From contig DFDI01000018.1 in the NCBI GenBank assembly GCA_002367635.1, positions 485 to 20,149 of the forward strand: a stretch of DNA of 19,665 nucleotides, written 5' to 3'. Every line of letters starts with the position of its first letter. Positions within the stretch are counted from its first letter, which is position 1. Below the pieces are notes generated by a model, which was given only the letters and a program-made list of their open reading frames with translations, had not been told where the DNA came from and did not search any database. Positions 1-8,349 of the stretch are shown in pieces. The position numbers and the translations under genes were made by a program. Source of the DNA: Betaproteobacteria bacterium UBA3031. GTDB lineage: Bacteria > Pseudomonadota > Gammaproteobacteria > Burkholderiales > Eutrophovitaceae.

Positions 1-1085
1 AAAAGCGCATGACCGACCAAACGGCTACCACTCACTCCATAAGGGTGCCCCATCGCAATGGCGCCTCCATTAACGTTCAGTCGTTCGTTTGGAATACCCA
101 GGCGATCTCGACAATATACGACCTGAACAGCGAATGCCTCATTGAGTTCCCACAAATCAATATCCTCAACTTTGAGTCCACTTCGCTTTAACAATTTGGG
201 CACTGCGTAAACGGGACCAATGCCCATCTCATCAGGCTCTAATCCAGCGACCGCAAACCCTCTGAAAACACCTAGTGGTTTGAGGCCTCGCGAAGCCGCA
301 GCTCGATCACTCATAATCAATTGCGCTGAAGCGCCGTCAGAAAATTGACTGGCATTCCCCGCAGAAATCACTCCACCCTCCAGAGCAGGTCTAATTTGAG
401 AAACCGCTTCATACGTTGTTCCAGGGCGAATCCCTTCATCCTGTGAGGTGGTTACCTCCCTCAGTTGTTCCTGACCAGTATTTTTATCAACCACTTTCAT
501 AGTTGTTGTAATCGGAACAATCTCCTCCGAGAACAAACCACCTTGAACCGCTCGCTCAGCCCTATTTTGACTTTCTGCACCGTATCGATCTTGCACTTCT
601 CGAGAGATTTGATAACGCTTTGCAACGGTCTCTGCCGTTTGCAGCATAGGCCAGTAAATCTCAGGCTTATTCTCGTGCAACCAAGGGTCTTCTATAAAAG
701 ACGTATTCATTTGGTTTTGAACACATGATATTGACTCAACGCCCCCGGCGACATAGATCCCATCTTCCCCTGCTAGGAGACGCTGGCTAGCAAGCGCAAC
801 GGCCTGGAGTCCAGAAGAACAAAACCGATTCACGGTCAAACCCGACACAGTCACCGGCAAGCCTGCCCTAATCGCGATTTGCCGAGCAATATTTTGTCCG
901 GTCGCACCTTCAGGACTTGCGCAACCCATCAAAACATCTTCCACTTCTTGCGGATCAATTTGCGAACGCTCAACCACTGCTTTCACCACATGCGCGCCAA
1001 GACTCGCTCCATGCGTCATATTCATCGCACCCTTCCAACTTTTACACAGTGGCGTTCGCGCTGTATCAACAATGACTGCATCCAT
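1..1085 (-). CDS. Thiolase (acetyl-CoA C-acyltransferase family), C-terminus cut by window edge
   Basis: Thiolases perform the last step of beta-oxidation, cleaving a 3-ketoacyl-CoA with CoA to give acetyl-CoA and a shortened acyl-CoA. I translated the minus strand from the ATG at 1085: it begins MDAVIVDTARTPLCKS and stays open to the window edge for 361 codons. The nucleophilic cysteine is visible in VNRFCSSGLQ (Cys89), followed by NEAFA and by the GGAIAMGHPYG motif with catalytic His347. The second catalytic cysteine, expected roughly 30 residues later, lies outside the window, so about 8% of the protein is missing. An AGGGGAG ribosome-binding site sits nine bases before the ATG. It is the last visible gene of the transporter/beta-oxidation operon, 27 bp after the hydratase/dehydrogenase gene, a natural partner as in fadBA. 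Chain-length specificity cannot be read from the sequence; a degradative thiolase is more likely than a biosynthetic one given the neighbours. Confidence 0.93.
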   Translation of the reverse strand, partial: MDAVIVDTARTPLCKSWKGAMNMTHGASLGAHVVKAVVERSQIDPQEVEDVLMGCASPEGATGQNIARQIAIRAGLPVTVSGLTVNRFCSSGLQAVALASQRLLAGEDGIYVAGGVESISCVQNQMNTSFIEDPWLHENKPEIYWPMLQTAETVAKRYQISREVQDRYGAESQNRAERAVQGGLFSEEIVPITTTMKVVDKNTGQEQLREVTTSQDEGIRPGTTYEAVSQIRPALEGGVISAGNASQFSDGASAQLIMSDRAAASRGLKPLGVFRGFAVAGLEPDEMGIGPVYAVPKLLKRSGLKVEDIDLWELNEAFAVQVVYCRDRLGIPNERLNVNGGAIAMGHPYGVSGSRLVGHAL

Positions 1086-1112
1086 ACTCTATTGCTCCCC
1101 TAAAAATTGAAG

Positions 1113-3218
1113 TTAGATCGATCCGAACGTTCGACTCTCATCTACCAGTTTCGTTAAGTACGTCGAGACCTTCCAATGATCTCCCAACGCTTGATTTGAA
1201 TAGCGTTGAATTCCGTCAACAACCGCAGACAATCCGATCGTATCTGCGTAGAACATCGGCCCACCTCGATAACGAGGAAAGCCATAGCCAAAAGCATAGA
1301 TCACATCAATATCCGAAGCCCTTTGGGCGACGCCTTCTGCCAAAATATCAGCGCCTTCATTGATCAATGCAAACATGAGTCGTTCGACAATTTCAGACGC
1401 CTCTATCGTTCGACGTTCAATCCCTTTTCCACGCGAGGCAGCATCAATAATTACGGCAATCTCAGGATTAACCTGTGGCACCCGACTCCCAGACTCATAC
1501 GTGTAATATCCACGGCCAGTTTTTTGACCAAACCAACCGAGCTCACAAATACGATCAGGTATTGCCACATACCGCTTACTCATTACACCTTCAGATTGTT
1601 TTCTTTTGCGAATAGCCCACCCAATATCTAAACCGGCTAAATCACTCATTCGAAAAGGTCCCATTGCAAACCCAAAAGACTCAATAGCCTGATCTACTTC
1701 TTGAGGCAATGCGCCCTCTTCAATCAAATACTCAGCCTCTCTTAAGTACGTATGAATCATACGGTTCCCAACAAAACCATCACACACACCAACACAGACA
1801 GGAATTTTTTTTATCTTCTTCGCAACCTTCATCGATGTCGCAATCACTTCAGGAGAAGTTTTTTCTGCTCTCACCACCTCTAACAAACGCATGACATTAG
1901 CAGGACTAAAAAAATGTAAGCCGATGACCTGCTCTGGCCGTTGCGTGACCCCAGCAATTTGATTGATGTCCAAAGTTGACGTATTTGTCGCGAGAATCGC
2001 AGTAGGCTTCAAAAGAACATCAAGCTCACGAAATATTGCTTTCTTAACCTCCATTTCCTCATACACTGCCTCGATCACCAAATCGACCTCAGAAACATCG
2101 GAGAGTTGTGTGCTCCCACTCAATAGCGCCACGCGCTGATCACGGTCCTCAGCACTGAGTCGGCCTTTCTCGACAGTTGCTAGATAATTTCTCTTGATCG
2201 TATCAATCCCTTTTTGAAGGGTATCTTCGTTTGTGTCTACAATGAGTACTGGAAGACCTGCATTCAAAAAATTCATCGCGATACCAGCGCCCATCATTCC
2301 GGCACCAATCACGGCAACAGTCTCAATTGCAGAAACTTCAATCTTCTTTGAAAGCCCAATTACCTTATTGGCCTGTCTCTCAGAGAAAAACAAATGTCTT
2401 AATGACTTGGACTCATTTGTCGACATCAAATGCTCAATGTTCTTGCGTTCAACCTCCAAACCCTCTTTGAAAGGCTTGGTTAAAGCCGCCTCAACACACG
2501 CAACGATACCAAGCGGCGCAGGATATCCACGCCATTTTTTTTGCGCAGTTTCTCGAGCTTGAGCAATAAAAAGTTTAGGGTCTATGGATGTCTCCACAGT
2601 ACGTTGACTCACCCGCGCTACGGGTAAACCAGCGCGCACAGCACGTTTCACCCATTGCAGCGCACCCGCAAGCAAATCACCATCAATAATCTCGTCAACG
2701 ACACCCAGCGACTTGGCTTGGCTGACGGAGACGAAATCGCCAGTCGTCATCAGATCCAACGCACGCTCAGCCCCAATCATTCTGGGAAGCCGTTGTGTTC
2801 CCCCCGCACCTGGCAAAATACCAAGCTTGACTTCAGGTAACGCAACAATGGTAGTAATGCTGGCCAAGCGATAATGACAGGTCAGTGCCAGCTCAAATCC
2901 ACCACCCATTGTCGGCCCTGACAAAGCCGCCACGATGGGCTTGGTAACCGTATCCATGTACGCCAATAAGTCGGCCAATGTCGCCATTCCTGGCACTTTG
3001 GGTTTCCCAAACTCGGATATATCCGCGCCACCGGAAAAATTTTCCCCCCCACCAATCATCAAAAACGCGCTTACTCGAGGGTCGTGGTCTCCAGACTTAA
3101 TCGCATCGAGCAACCCTTGGAGCACACCCTTATTGACGGACAAGGCATTGACAGGTGGATTATCAATTTGAATCAACCCAATTGATCCGCGGACTTCGTA
3201 ACTAACCACTTCTGACAT
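1113..3218 (-). CDS. Bifunctional enoyl-CoA hydratase / 3-hydroxyacyl-CoA dehydrogenase (FadJ/FadB or peroxisomal L-bifunctional type)
   Basis: This 701-residue fusion performs the two middle steps of beta-oxidation: hydration of a 2-enoyl-CoA and NAD-dependent oxidation of the L-3-hydroxyacyl-CoA. The crotonase half (about 1-190) has the oxyanion-hole region FSGGADISEF, GGGFEL (Glu109) and LPEVKLG (Glu129), matching the two catalytic glutamates of FadB. The dehydrogenase half starts with the Rossmann motif VIGAGMMGAGIA (GxGxxG at 305-310) and an acidic residue ending beta-2 (Asp328), carries the catalytic histidine in GLHFFSP (His435), and continues into two C-terminal helical dehydrogenase domains (from CDGFVGNRM onward). 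Both active sites look intact. The ATG is preceded by GGGGA six bases upstream. The gene follows the LivF-type ATPase by 75 bp and precedes the thiolase by 27 bp, so it probably belongs to the same transcript. Acyl chain preference is not predictable. Confidence 0.95.
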   Translation of the reverse strand: MSEVVSYEVRGSIGLIQIDNPPVNALSVNKGVLQGLLDAIKSGDHDPRVSAFLMIGGGENFSGGADISEFGKPKVPGMATLADLLAYMDTVTKPIVAALSGPTMGGGFELALTCHYRLASITTIVALPEVKLGILPGAGGTQRLPRMIGAERALDLMTTGDFVSVSQAKSLGVVDEIIDGDLLAGALQWVKRAVRAGLPVARVSQRTVETSIDPKLFIAQARETAQKKWRGYPAPLGIVACVEAALTKPFKEGLEVERKNIEHLMSTNESKSLRHLFFSERQANKVIGLSKKIEVSAIETVAVIGAGMMGAGIAMNFLNAGLPVLIVDTNEDTLQKGIDTIKRNYLATVEKGRLSAEDRDQRVALLSGSTQLSDVSEVDLVIEAVYEEMEVKKAIFRELDVLLKPTAILATNTSTLDINQIAGVTQRPEQVIGLHFFSPANVMRLLEVVRAEKTSPEVIATSMKVAKKIKKIPVCVGVCDGFVGNRMIHTYLREAEYLIEEGALPQEVDQAIESFGFAMGPFRMSDLAGLDIGWAIRKRKQSEGVMSKRYVAIPDRICELGWFGQKTGRGYYTYESGSRVPQVNPEIAVIIDAASRGKGIERRTIEASEIVERLMFALINEGADILAEGVAQRASDIDVIYAFGYGFPRYRGGPMFYADTIGLSAVVDGIQRYSNQALGDHWKVSTYLTKLVDESRTFGSI

Positions 3219-3293
3219 AACTATTCCCCAATCAATTATCAGGCTCGCCGATTTTAAAGACGCAGATTAAAAAGATACAGATCACATTGTGTG

Positions 3294-4001
3294 CTAAACC
3301 TCGAGCCACTCCTTACGTATAGACTCATCAGCTTGTAGTTCCGAGGGGGACCCTTCAAACACAATTTGACCATGGCCCATGACATATAACCGCTGAGAGA
3401 TTCGTAACGCGATCGTGAGCTTTTGTTCCACGAGTAAAATTGATACACCTCGCTTTGATATTTCTTCGAATAAAGTCGCCATTTGCTCCACAATCTTCGG
3501 CGCTAGACCTTCAGTCGGCTCATCAATCATAACCAACTCGGGGTTCCCCATTAAGGTTCGGCACAGGGTGAGCATTTGTTGCTCGCCGCCAGACAAGACG
3601 CCCGCCGGAGCATGCAATCGCTCTTTGAGCCTGGGGAACAAATCGTACATGTCTTCTTCTGACCACCGCGATTCTTTTTGGTCAGATTTGAGACCAAGCA
3701 ATAAGTTTTGGCGAACAGTTAATGTGGGGAATATGTCTCTATTCTCTGGAACGTATCCCAATCCCTTGCGCGCGATCTCATGGCTTTGCAATCCAGACAA
3801 AGATTGATTCTGAAAATTAATTTCACCGGTATGTTCAACCTGGCCCATGATTGCTTTAACCGTTGTCGACCGACCGACCCCATTACGTCCAAGGAGACTG
3901 ACTATTTCTCCCGATCGTATATGCAAATCGACCCCTTGCAGTACGTGACTCTTACCGTAGTAAGCATTCAGATCGGATACTCGAAGCATAATTTCCGTCA
4001 T
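3294..4001 (-). CDS. LivF-type ABC transporter ATP-binding protein with Walker A Lys-to-Arg substitution
   Basis: A 235-residue cytoplasmic ATPase of the branched-chain amino acid/organic acid uptake family, expected to pair with the LivG-type ATPase encoded just upstream. The signature LSGGEQ (136-141), Walker B LVMIDE (Asp160, Glu161) and the family phrase EPTEGLAP are all present. The Walker A region reads GRNGVGRST (38-46): the lysine that contacts the ATP phosphates is Arg44, codon CGG on the coding strand. The switch histidine position is Gln193 (VEQ), which is usual in LivF proteins. The start ATG has an AGGAG eight bases upstream that overlaps the livG stop codon, suggesting translational coupling across a 5-bp gap. 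I recall Arg at this position in some LivF relatives but cannot confirm how common it is. The substrate is unknown; the adjacent beta-oxidation genes argue for a carboxylic acid. Confidence 0.93.
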   Translation of the reverse strand: MTEIMLRVSDLNAYYGKSHVLQGVDLHIRSGEIVSLLGRNGVGRSTTVKAIMGQVEHTGEINFQNQSLSGLQSHEIARKGLGYVPENRDIFPTLTVRQNLLLGLKSDQKESRWSEEDMYDLFPRLKERLHAPAGVLSGGEQQMLTLCRTLMGNPELVMIDEPTEGLAPKIVEQMATLFEEISKRGVSILLVEQKLTIALRISQRLYVMGHGQIVFEGSPSELQADESIRKEWLEV

Positions 4002-4006
4002 GCGAA

Positions 4007-4771
4007 TTACTCCTCGTCTCCATCGATCGGCGTTCCCAAATACGCTTCTTGAACCTTCTTACTCATTCGTATTTCAGCCGGCGTTCCACTCGCAATCACC
4101 TCGCCGTAGACGAGGACCGATATCCGGTCAGCAAGATCGAAAACGACGCCCATGTCATGCTCAACCATGAGCAAAGTTTTCCCTTCAGTCACTCGGGAAA
4201 TAAGTTCAACGGCAACCTCGGTTTCCGAACGACTCATGCCTGCCGTGGGCTCGTCCAACAAAATAACGTTGGCGCCCGATGCAATCGTGATCCCTATTTC
4301 AAGAGCTCTTTGTTCCGCATACGTCAGCTCTCCGGCCATCTTTTCTCGACGATTCTCTAAACCAATCATCTCTAAAGTACGCTCAGCACTTTCCTTAGCA
4401 TCACGAAGTGCAGAAGTTCTCTTGAAAAATGAATAGCGATACCCTAAAACCCAAAGCACCGAACATCTTAAATTCTCAAATACCGAGAGTTTTGGGAAAA
4501 TATTGTTGATTTGAAAACTTCGAGAAAGTCCCAAGCGATTAATCACTTGAGGTTCTTTACTCGTAATATCAGTTCCATTTAATGCTATCGAACCGGAAGA
4601 CACTGGAAATCTTCCACTGATCAGATTGAATAAGGTCGACTTACCCGCCCCATTAGGACCAATTAACGCATGTCGCTCACCCGCGACAATCTCGAGGTTG
4701 ACCCCATTAATGATTTCAGTTTGGCCAAATCGTTTCCGAACATCTACCAACGCTAGCGCATGTTGATTCAT
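4007..4771 (-). CDS. LivG-type ABC transporter ATP-binding protein
   Basis: This ATPase subunit is about 254 residues long. It has a canonical Walker A GPNGAGKS (38-45), Q-loop Gln87 (SFQ), Walker B VILLDE (Asp173, Glu174) and switch histidine His205 in VEHDM. The signature is LTYAEQ (149-154), more degenerate than the LSYG form of most LivG proteins because the conserved glycine is alanine. I chose the ATG at 4771 because AGGTGAG lies just before it and the protein then begins like other family members. The in-frame ATG at 4789 would overlap the permease gene by 10 bp and has only GGCGAG directly abutting it. The gene lies between the LivM-type permease and the LivF-type ATPase with gaps of 8 and 5 bp. 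Its likely job is powering uptake with the LivF-type partner. Confidence 0.94.
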   Translation of the reverse strand: MNQHALALVDVRKRFGQTEIINGVNLEIVAGERHALIGPNGAGKSTLFNLISGRFPVSSGSIALNGTDITSKEPQVINRLGLSRSFQINNIFPKLSVFENLRCSVLWVLGYRYSFFKRTSALRDAKESAERTLEMIGLENRREKMAGELTYAEQRALEIGITIASGANVILLDEPTAGMSRSETEVAVELISRVTEGKTLLMVEHDMGVVFDLADRISVLVYGEVIASGTPAEIRMSKKVQEAYLGTPIDGDEE

Positions 4772-4779
4772 TCTCTCAC

Positions 4780-5997
4780 CTAGCTCCATCTCGCCAACTC
4801 TGGAGTTAAATCCTCCCAGACCTGTGTAACAGCTCTAATTGCACGCCTCAAAAAGAATGCCCCAACCAATACCAGCAACCCCGAGAATACCCAAGTAACT
4901 GCGACATTCACTCCGACTACAAGCGTTCCTCGATACAACAACTCAATCACCCCGATAATCCCCGTTAACGTGACGAGACCAGCCCACAGAGCGAACATAT
5001 ATGACGGAAGGAGCCGTTTCATCACGCCTGCACGCCATACAGGTGCATGAATCGTGATGAGGCTCGATATTCCACCTGGGGAAAACAAAATAATAAGCAG
5101 AAAAAGGAGTCCAAAATACAATAACCACGCTTGGGTGAAATTAGATAGGAAAGACTGTAGAAACGTCACCAACACCGCGCCGATAATAGGCCCCCAGAAT
5201 TGACCGATACCGCCAATGAACGCCATCAGCACAACATTTCCAGAGGCCATCAGCCCTAAGGACTCAGCCGTAATAATTTCATAGTTAATCGTTGTGAGTG
5301 CGCCACCAATTCCCGCAAAAAAACCTGCAAGACTCATCATGATCCATCTGACACGAGTGGGGTTATATCCTACAAACTGGGTACGCTCAGGATTATCCCT
5401 CACAGCATTCGCAATTCGACCCAAAGGTGTACGTGTGATCACAAACATCAACGCCATAGAAATAAAACACCACACTGCAATCAGGTAGTACACCTGAATT
5501 TGAGGTCCGTAAGAAATTCCCCAAACAACTCCACCCGCGGTTCTATTCGTAACGATCCCGCCCTCTCCTCCGAAGAAAGTTGTGAACATCAACGCGCTGG
5601 CGGCAACCATTTCAGCAATACCCAATGAAATCATGGCAAATGGTGTTCCTGGCCTTCGCGTCGTTACAAAACCCAAAAGCAAACTAAAGACTAATCCTGC
5701 CAAACCACCCACCAACGGCATGAATGACATGGGCAGACCAAAGACTCCCGCCTCAACAAAATTGATTGCGTGGGCCGTCACGAATGCACCGAGACCAAAA
5801 TAGACCGCATGGCCAAACGACAGCAACCCTGTTTGCCCAAGCAACATGTTGTAGGAGAGTGCGAAAATTATGGCGATACCTAATTGGGAGAGTATGGACA
5901 ACGCAAATCCGCCAGGGAACACAAACGGCAGGAGCACAAATAAGAGCGCAACCGAACTCCAAAGTATTAGCCGTGATTTGTTTAAAGCTCGCTCCAT
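4780..5997 (-). CDS. LivM-type ABC transporter permease with C-terminal membrane extension
   Basis: An inner-membrane permease of about 405 residues, rich in hydrophobic helices. The LivM hallmark is LSYNMLLGQTGLLSFGHA (about 47-64), followed by YFGLGAF; the conserved TPFAMISLGIAEM and the loop LGRIANAVRDNPERTQFVGY (a likely ATPase-contact region) also fit. The core ends near SPGGI (about 306-310). Family members of ordinary length stop close to there, whereas this protein continues about 95 residues, with two further hydrophobic segments near 333-354 and 365-383. I chose ATG 5997, one base after the LivH stop codon; the longer form from 6039 would start at TTG inside the preceding gene. The adjacency suggests termination-reinitiation coupling. 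It should form the pore with the LivH-type protein. Confidence 0.93.
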   Translation of the reverse strand: MERALNKSRLILWSSVALLFVLLPFVFPGGFALSILSQLGIAIIFALSYNMLLGQTGLLSFGHAVYFGLGAFVTAHAINFVEAGVFGLPMSFMPLVGGLAGLVFSLLLGFVTTRRPGTPFAMISLGIAEMVAASALMFTTFFGGEGGIVTNRTAGGVVWGISYGPQIQVYYLIAVWCFISMALMFVITRTPLGRIANAVRDNPERTQFVGYNPTRVRWIMMSLAGFFAGIGGALTTINYEIITAESLGLMASGNVVLMAFIGGIGQFWGPIIGAVLVTFLQSFLSNFTQAWLLYFGLLFLLIILFSPGGISSLITIHAPVWRAGVMKRLLPSYMFALWAGLVTLTGIIGVIELLYRGTLVVGVNVAVTWVFSGLLVLVGAFFLRRAIRAVTQVWEDLTPELARWS

Positions 5998-5998
5998 A

Positions 5999-6946
5999 CT
6001 ATGTTTCTCTCGTCCCCATGAGGCCACGCGGCCGAACAATGAGCATCAAAACCATCAACAGATAAGGCAATACTGGGGCTGTTTGAGAAATCGTAATGGA
6101 CAAACCAGCGTACCAACTCGAATTCGAATCAATAATCACACCTAATCCAGCCATGAGGTCGATAAATGACAAATCAAACCCCACTGAAAAAGTCTGAATA
6201 GAGCCAATTAATAGTGATGCAATAAATGCGCCCACAAGGGAGCCCATACCACCTACTACCACTACGACAAACACAATTGACCCAACGGAAAAAGCCATAC
6301 CCGGCTCAGTGATAAAGAGGTTGCCGCCCAATACCCCAGCCAAACCGGCTAGAGCACACCCACCCGCAAATACGAGCATGAATACACGTGGTACGTTATG
6401 CCCAAGCGCTTGAACCATTTCCGGGTGCGTGAGAGACGCTTGGACAATAAGGCCAATCCGTGTTTTTGTAAGCACGAGGTAGAGCGAGACCAGCATCCCG
6501 ACGGAAACAAGCATCATGAATGCGCGATAGGCCGGATATTGCGTATTGAATAGCGTAAACAACGTGAAATTCAAGGATTCAGGTATTCGGTAATCCACCG
6601 GGGCCCTTCCCCAAATCAGATGCACCACCTCTTCGATCACATAGGCTAAACCAAATGTAAACAAAAGCTCTGCAACGTGTCCAAATTTATGAACTTTTCT
6701 CAGCCCATAACGTTCAGTGATTGCACCAATGACTCCGACCAGAATCGGCGCTAGAAACAACGCGGGCCAAAACCCAAACACCATACCCGTTTGATACGCG
6801 AAGTAAGCACCCAACATGTAGAAGCTGGCATGCGCGAAGTTCAGGACGCCCATCATACTGAAAATCAGCGTCAATCCAGACGACAGCATAAACAGCAACA
6901 ATCCGTAGGAAAGACTATTCAATAACGTAATGAGAAAAAATTCCAA
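5999..6946 (-). CDS. LivH-type ABC transporter permease
   Basis: An inner-membrane permease of about 315 residues, almost entirely hydrophobic. The family motif is clear: MMGVLNFAHASFYMLGAYFAY (near 33-52), followed by the usual ITERYGLRK and a C-terminal RPRGL. It would form the translocation channel with the LivM-type protein. No ATG exists before codon 22 of the open frame, so the gene must start at TTG. TTG at 6946 has AAGGA eight bases upstream; TTG at 6952, two codons earlier, would have the same AAGGA only two bases away, so 6946 is preferred. The gene begins 21 bp after the substrate-binding protein and ends one base before the LivM start. A TTG start may lower its translation relative to the binding protein. 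Confidence 0.92.
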   Translation of the reverse strand: MEFFLITLLNSLSYGLLLFMLSSGLTLIFSMMGVLNFAHASFYMLGAYFAYQTGMVFGFWPALFLAPILVGVIGAITERYGLRKVHKFGHVAELLFTFGLAYVIEEVVHLIWGRAPVDYRIPESLNFTLFTLFNTQYPAYRAFMMLVSVGMLVSLYLVLTKTRIGLIVQASLTHPEMVQALGHNVPRVFMLVFAGGCALAGLAGVLGGNLFITEPGMAFSVGSIVFVVVVVGGMGSLVGAFIASLLIGSIQTFSVGFDLSFIDLMAGLGVIIDSNSSWYAGLSITISQTAPVLPYLLMVLMLIVRPRGLMGTRET

Positions 6947-6967
6947 ATCCAACTTCCTTAAGCTAAA

Positions 6968-8200
6968 TCAATCAAATTGACAGGTGGTTGTCATGCGGGT
7001 TTTCTCAGCAGGAATCTCTGCAAGAGTTTCAAAGCCTAATCCAGTGTTTTCTATATCAACCAAGTCATTCTTCCCAGCAATTTTAACAAGCTTCGACACA
7101 AAAAGAGGGAGCAGCAATTGATGATTGTCCGCTCGCATCGAAACTAGTCCTGCGTCATCTGCAAATTCCATATCCCTTAAAGCCCTACCAACCACCTCAG
7201 GATTATGGGTTCCCGATTCTATCATCGCTTTCTCTAACATTCTGACTGCACGTCGAATCGAGCCGTAATACGCATCCTCGAAGACATCCGGGTATTTCAC
7301 CCTGTATAGCTTAGCATTCTCTTGCGTCGCCTCATTAATATTGGCATGCCAATTTGTAACTTGATGCACGCGTTCAACCCCAGACTCTCCAATAGTCGTC
7401 ACACCACCCGTCATGCCCACATTAAAAGTAAAGAAATCAACATCAACACCCATCTGCCTGGCTGACTTAATCAATAGGGTCAAATCACTACCCCAATTAC
7501 CAGTCACTATCGCTTGCGCACCAGAGGCTTTGATTTTTGCAATGTACGGAGAAAAATCCTTAACTCTCCCGATGGGGTGCAAATCATCCCCGACGATACG
7601 TAGATTGGGTCGTTTCACTTCAAGCATAGAGCGTGCAGCTGCCGAAACTGCATGACCATAAGAATAGTCTTGGTTGATCAGATAAACCGAATCAATATCC
7701 TTACGAACAGCAATATATTCCGTTAGGGCAGCCATCTTCATATTCACATCGGCATCGAATCTAAAGTGACTCTTTTCACAATGTTCATTCGTCAATGCCG
7801 GATCAAGTGCTGCATAGTTCATAAAAAGCACAGGATGTTCGGGGTTGCGGCGGTTGTGCTTCGCAATCGCACCCGTCAGAGCAATCGCCACGCTGGAGCT
7901 ATTGCCCTGAAAAACGTAATCCACTCCCGCATCTAATGCGGAACGAAATACCAGCAAAGCCTCCTGCGGATTCGTTTTATTATCGAAAGGAATGACCTTC
8001 ATCCGAATCCCATCCGGCAAATTCCCACGGCGGTTCACCGCATCCACCTCCAAGTGCAGATGCCGCAGCGCCACTTCTCCAATGTTGGCAAAAGGGCCAC
8101 TCAGCCCTTCAACAAAACCAATCACGACTTCCTTATTGGTTTGGCCGCACGATACTTGCAGACTTAACAACCCAACACAAAGTAAAGATACCAATCGCAT
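6968..8200 (-). CDS. Periplasmic substrate-binding protein of a branched-chain-type ABC transporter (Peripla_BP_6 / LivK type)
   Basis: A 410-residue binding protein that would capture the solute in the periplasm and deliver it to the LivH/LivM channel. The N-terminus has one Arg, then a short hydrophobic stretch ending in LQVSC (Cys18), and the mature part opens with KEVVIGFVEGLSGPFA, the usual first strand of this fold. DYSYGHAVSAAARSML (about 178-192) is the characteristic first helix of the second lobe. The -3 position before Cys18 is Gln, which does not fit a textbook lipobox, so lipidation is uncertain; ordinary signal peptidase cleavage is the alternative. Besides Cys18 the mature chain has only Cys141 and Cys407, which could form a disulfide. 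It is the first gene of the operon, starting 149 bp from the divergent acyl-CoA ligase. The ligand is unknown; the gene context points to a carboxylic acid. Confidence 0.9.
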   Translation of the reverse strand: MRLVSLLCVGLLSLQVSCGQTNKEVVIGFVEGLSGPFANIGEVALRHLHLEVDAVNRRGNLPDGIRMKVIPFDNKTNPQEALLVFRSALDAGVDYVFQGNSSSVAIALTGAIAKHNRRNPEHPVLFMNYAALDPALTNEHCEKSHFRFDADVNMKMAALTEYIAVRKDIDSVYLINQDYSYGHAVSAAARSMLEVKRPNLRIVGDDLHPIGRVKDFSPYIAKIKASGAQAIVTGNWGSDLTLLIKSARQMGVDVDFFTFNVGMTGGVTTIGESGVERVHQVTNWHANINEATQENAKLYRVKYPDVFEDAYYGSIRRAVRMLEKAMIESGTHNPEVVGRALRDMEFADDAGLVSMRADNHQLLLPLFVSKLVKIAGKNDLVDIENTGLGFETLAEIPAEKTRMTTTCQFD

Positions 8201-8229
8201 ACGCCCCCCGAATAACTGTAATAAAATTT

Positions 8230-8259
8230 ATTCTATGCCCATCTCTGGCATGCGGTCAC
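8230..8259 (-). promoter_or_regulatory. Candidate promoter for the transporter/beta-oxidation operon, with internal inverted repeat
   Basis: On the minus strand GTGACC (8259-8254, four of six matches to the -35 consensus) and TAGAAT (8235-8230, five of six to the -10) are separated by 18 bases. The spacer holds a perfect 5-bp inverted repeat, ATGCC and GGCAT around 7 bases (8235-8251), a possible operator. This lies 30-60 bp before the binding-protein ATG, inside the 149-bp divergent region (8201-8349). In the other direction only a weak -10-like TATGAT (8306-8311) without a good -35 is visible before the ligase. Found by eye. Confidence 0.35.
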
Positions 8260-8349
8260 CCCATTACTTTAAATTAACCGAACTATCTCCCGAAGACTTT
8301 TTCGATATGATGTCGTGTCTTAAATAAATTGTCTCATTAAGGAAAAATA

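Noticed and set aside
3280..3297. CACATTGTG symmetrical element after the LivF-type stop, resembling half a CRP site or a terminator
   Set aside because: The stem is only four base pairs, lacks the spacing of a CRP site and has no T-run.
3254..3493. 79-codon minus-strand frame overlapping the end of the LivF-type gene
   Set aside because: It is out of frame with the ATPase, has no conserved motif, and most of it is explained by codon structure of the overlapping gene.
5998..6039. Longer LivM-type frame starting at TTG 6039
   Set aside because: It would overlap the LivH-type gene by about 40 bp with a rare start codon, whereas ATG 5997 sits directly after the LivH stop.
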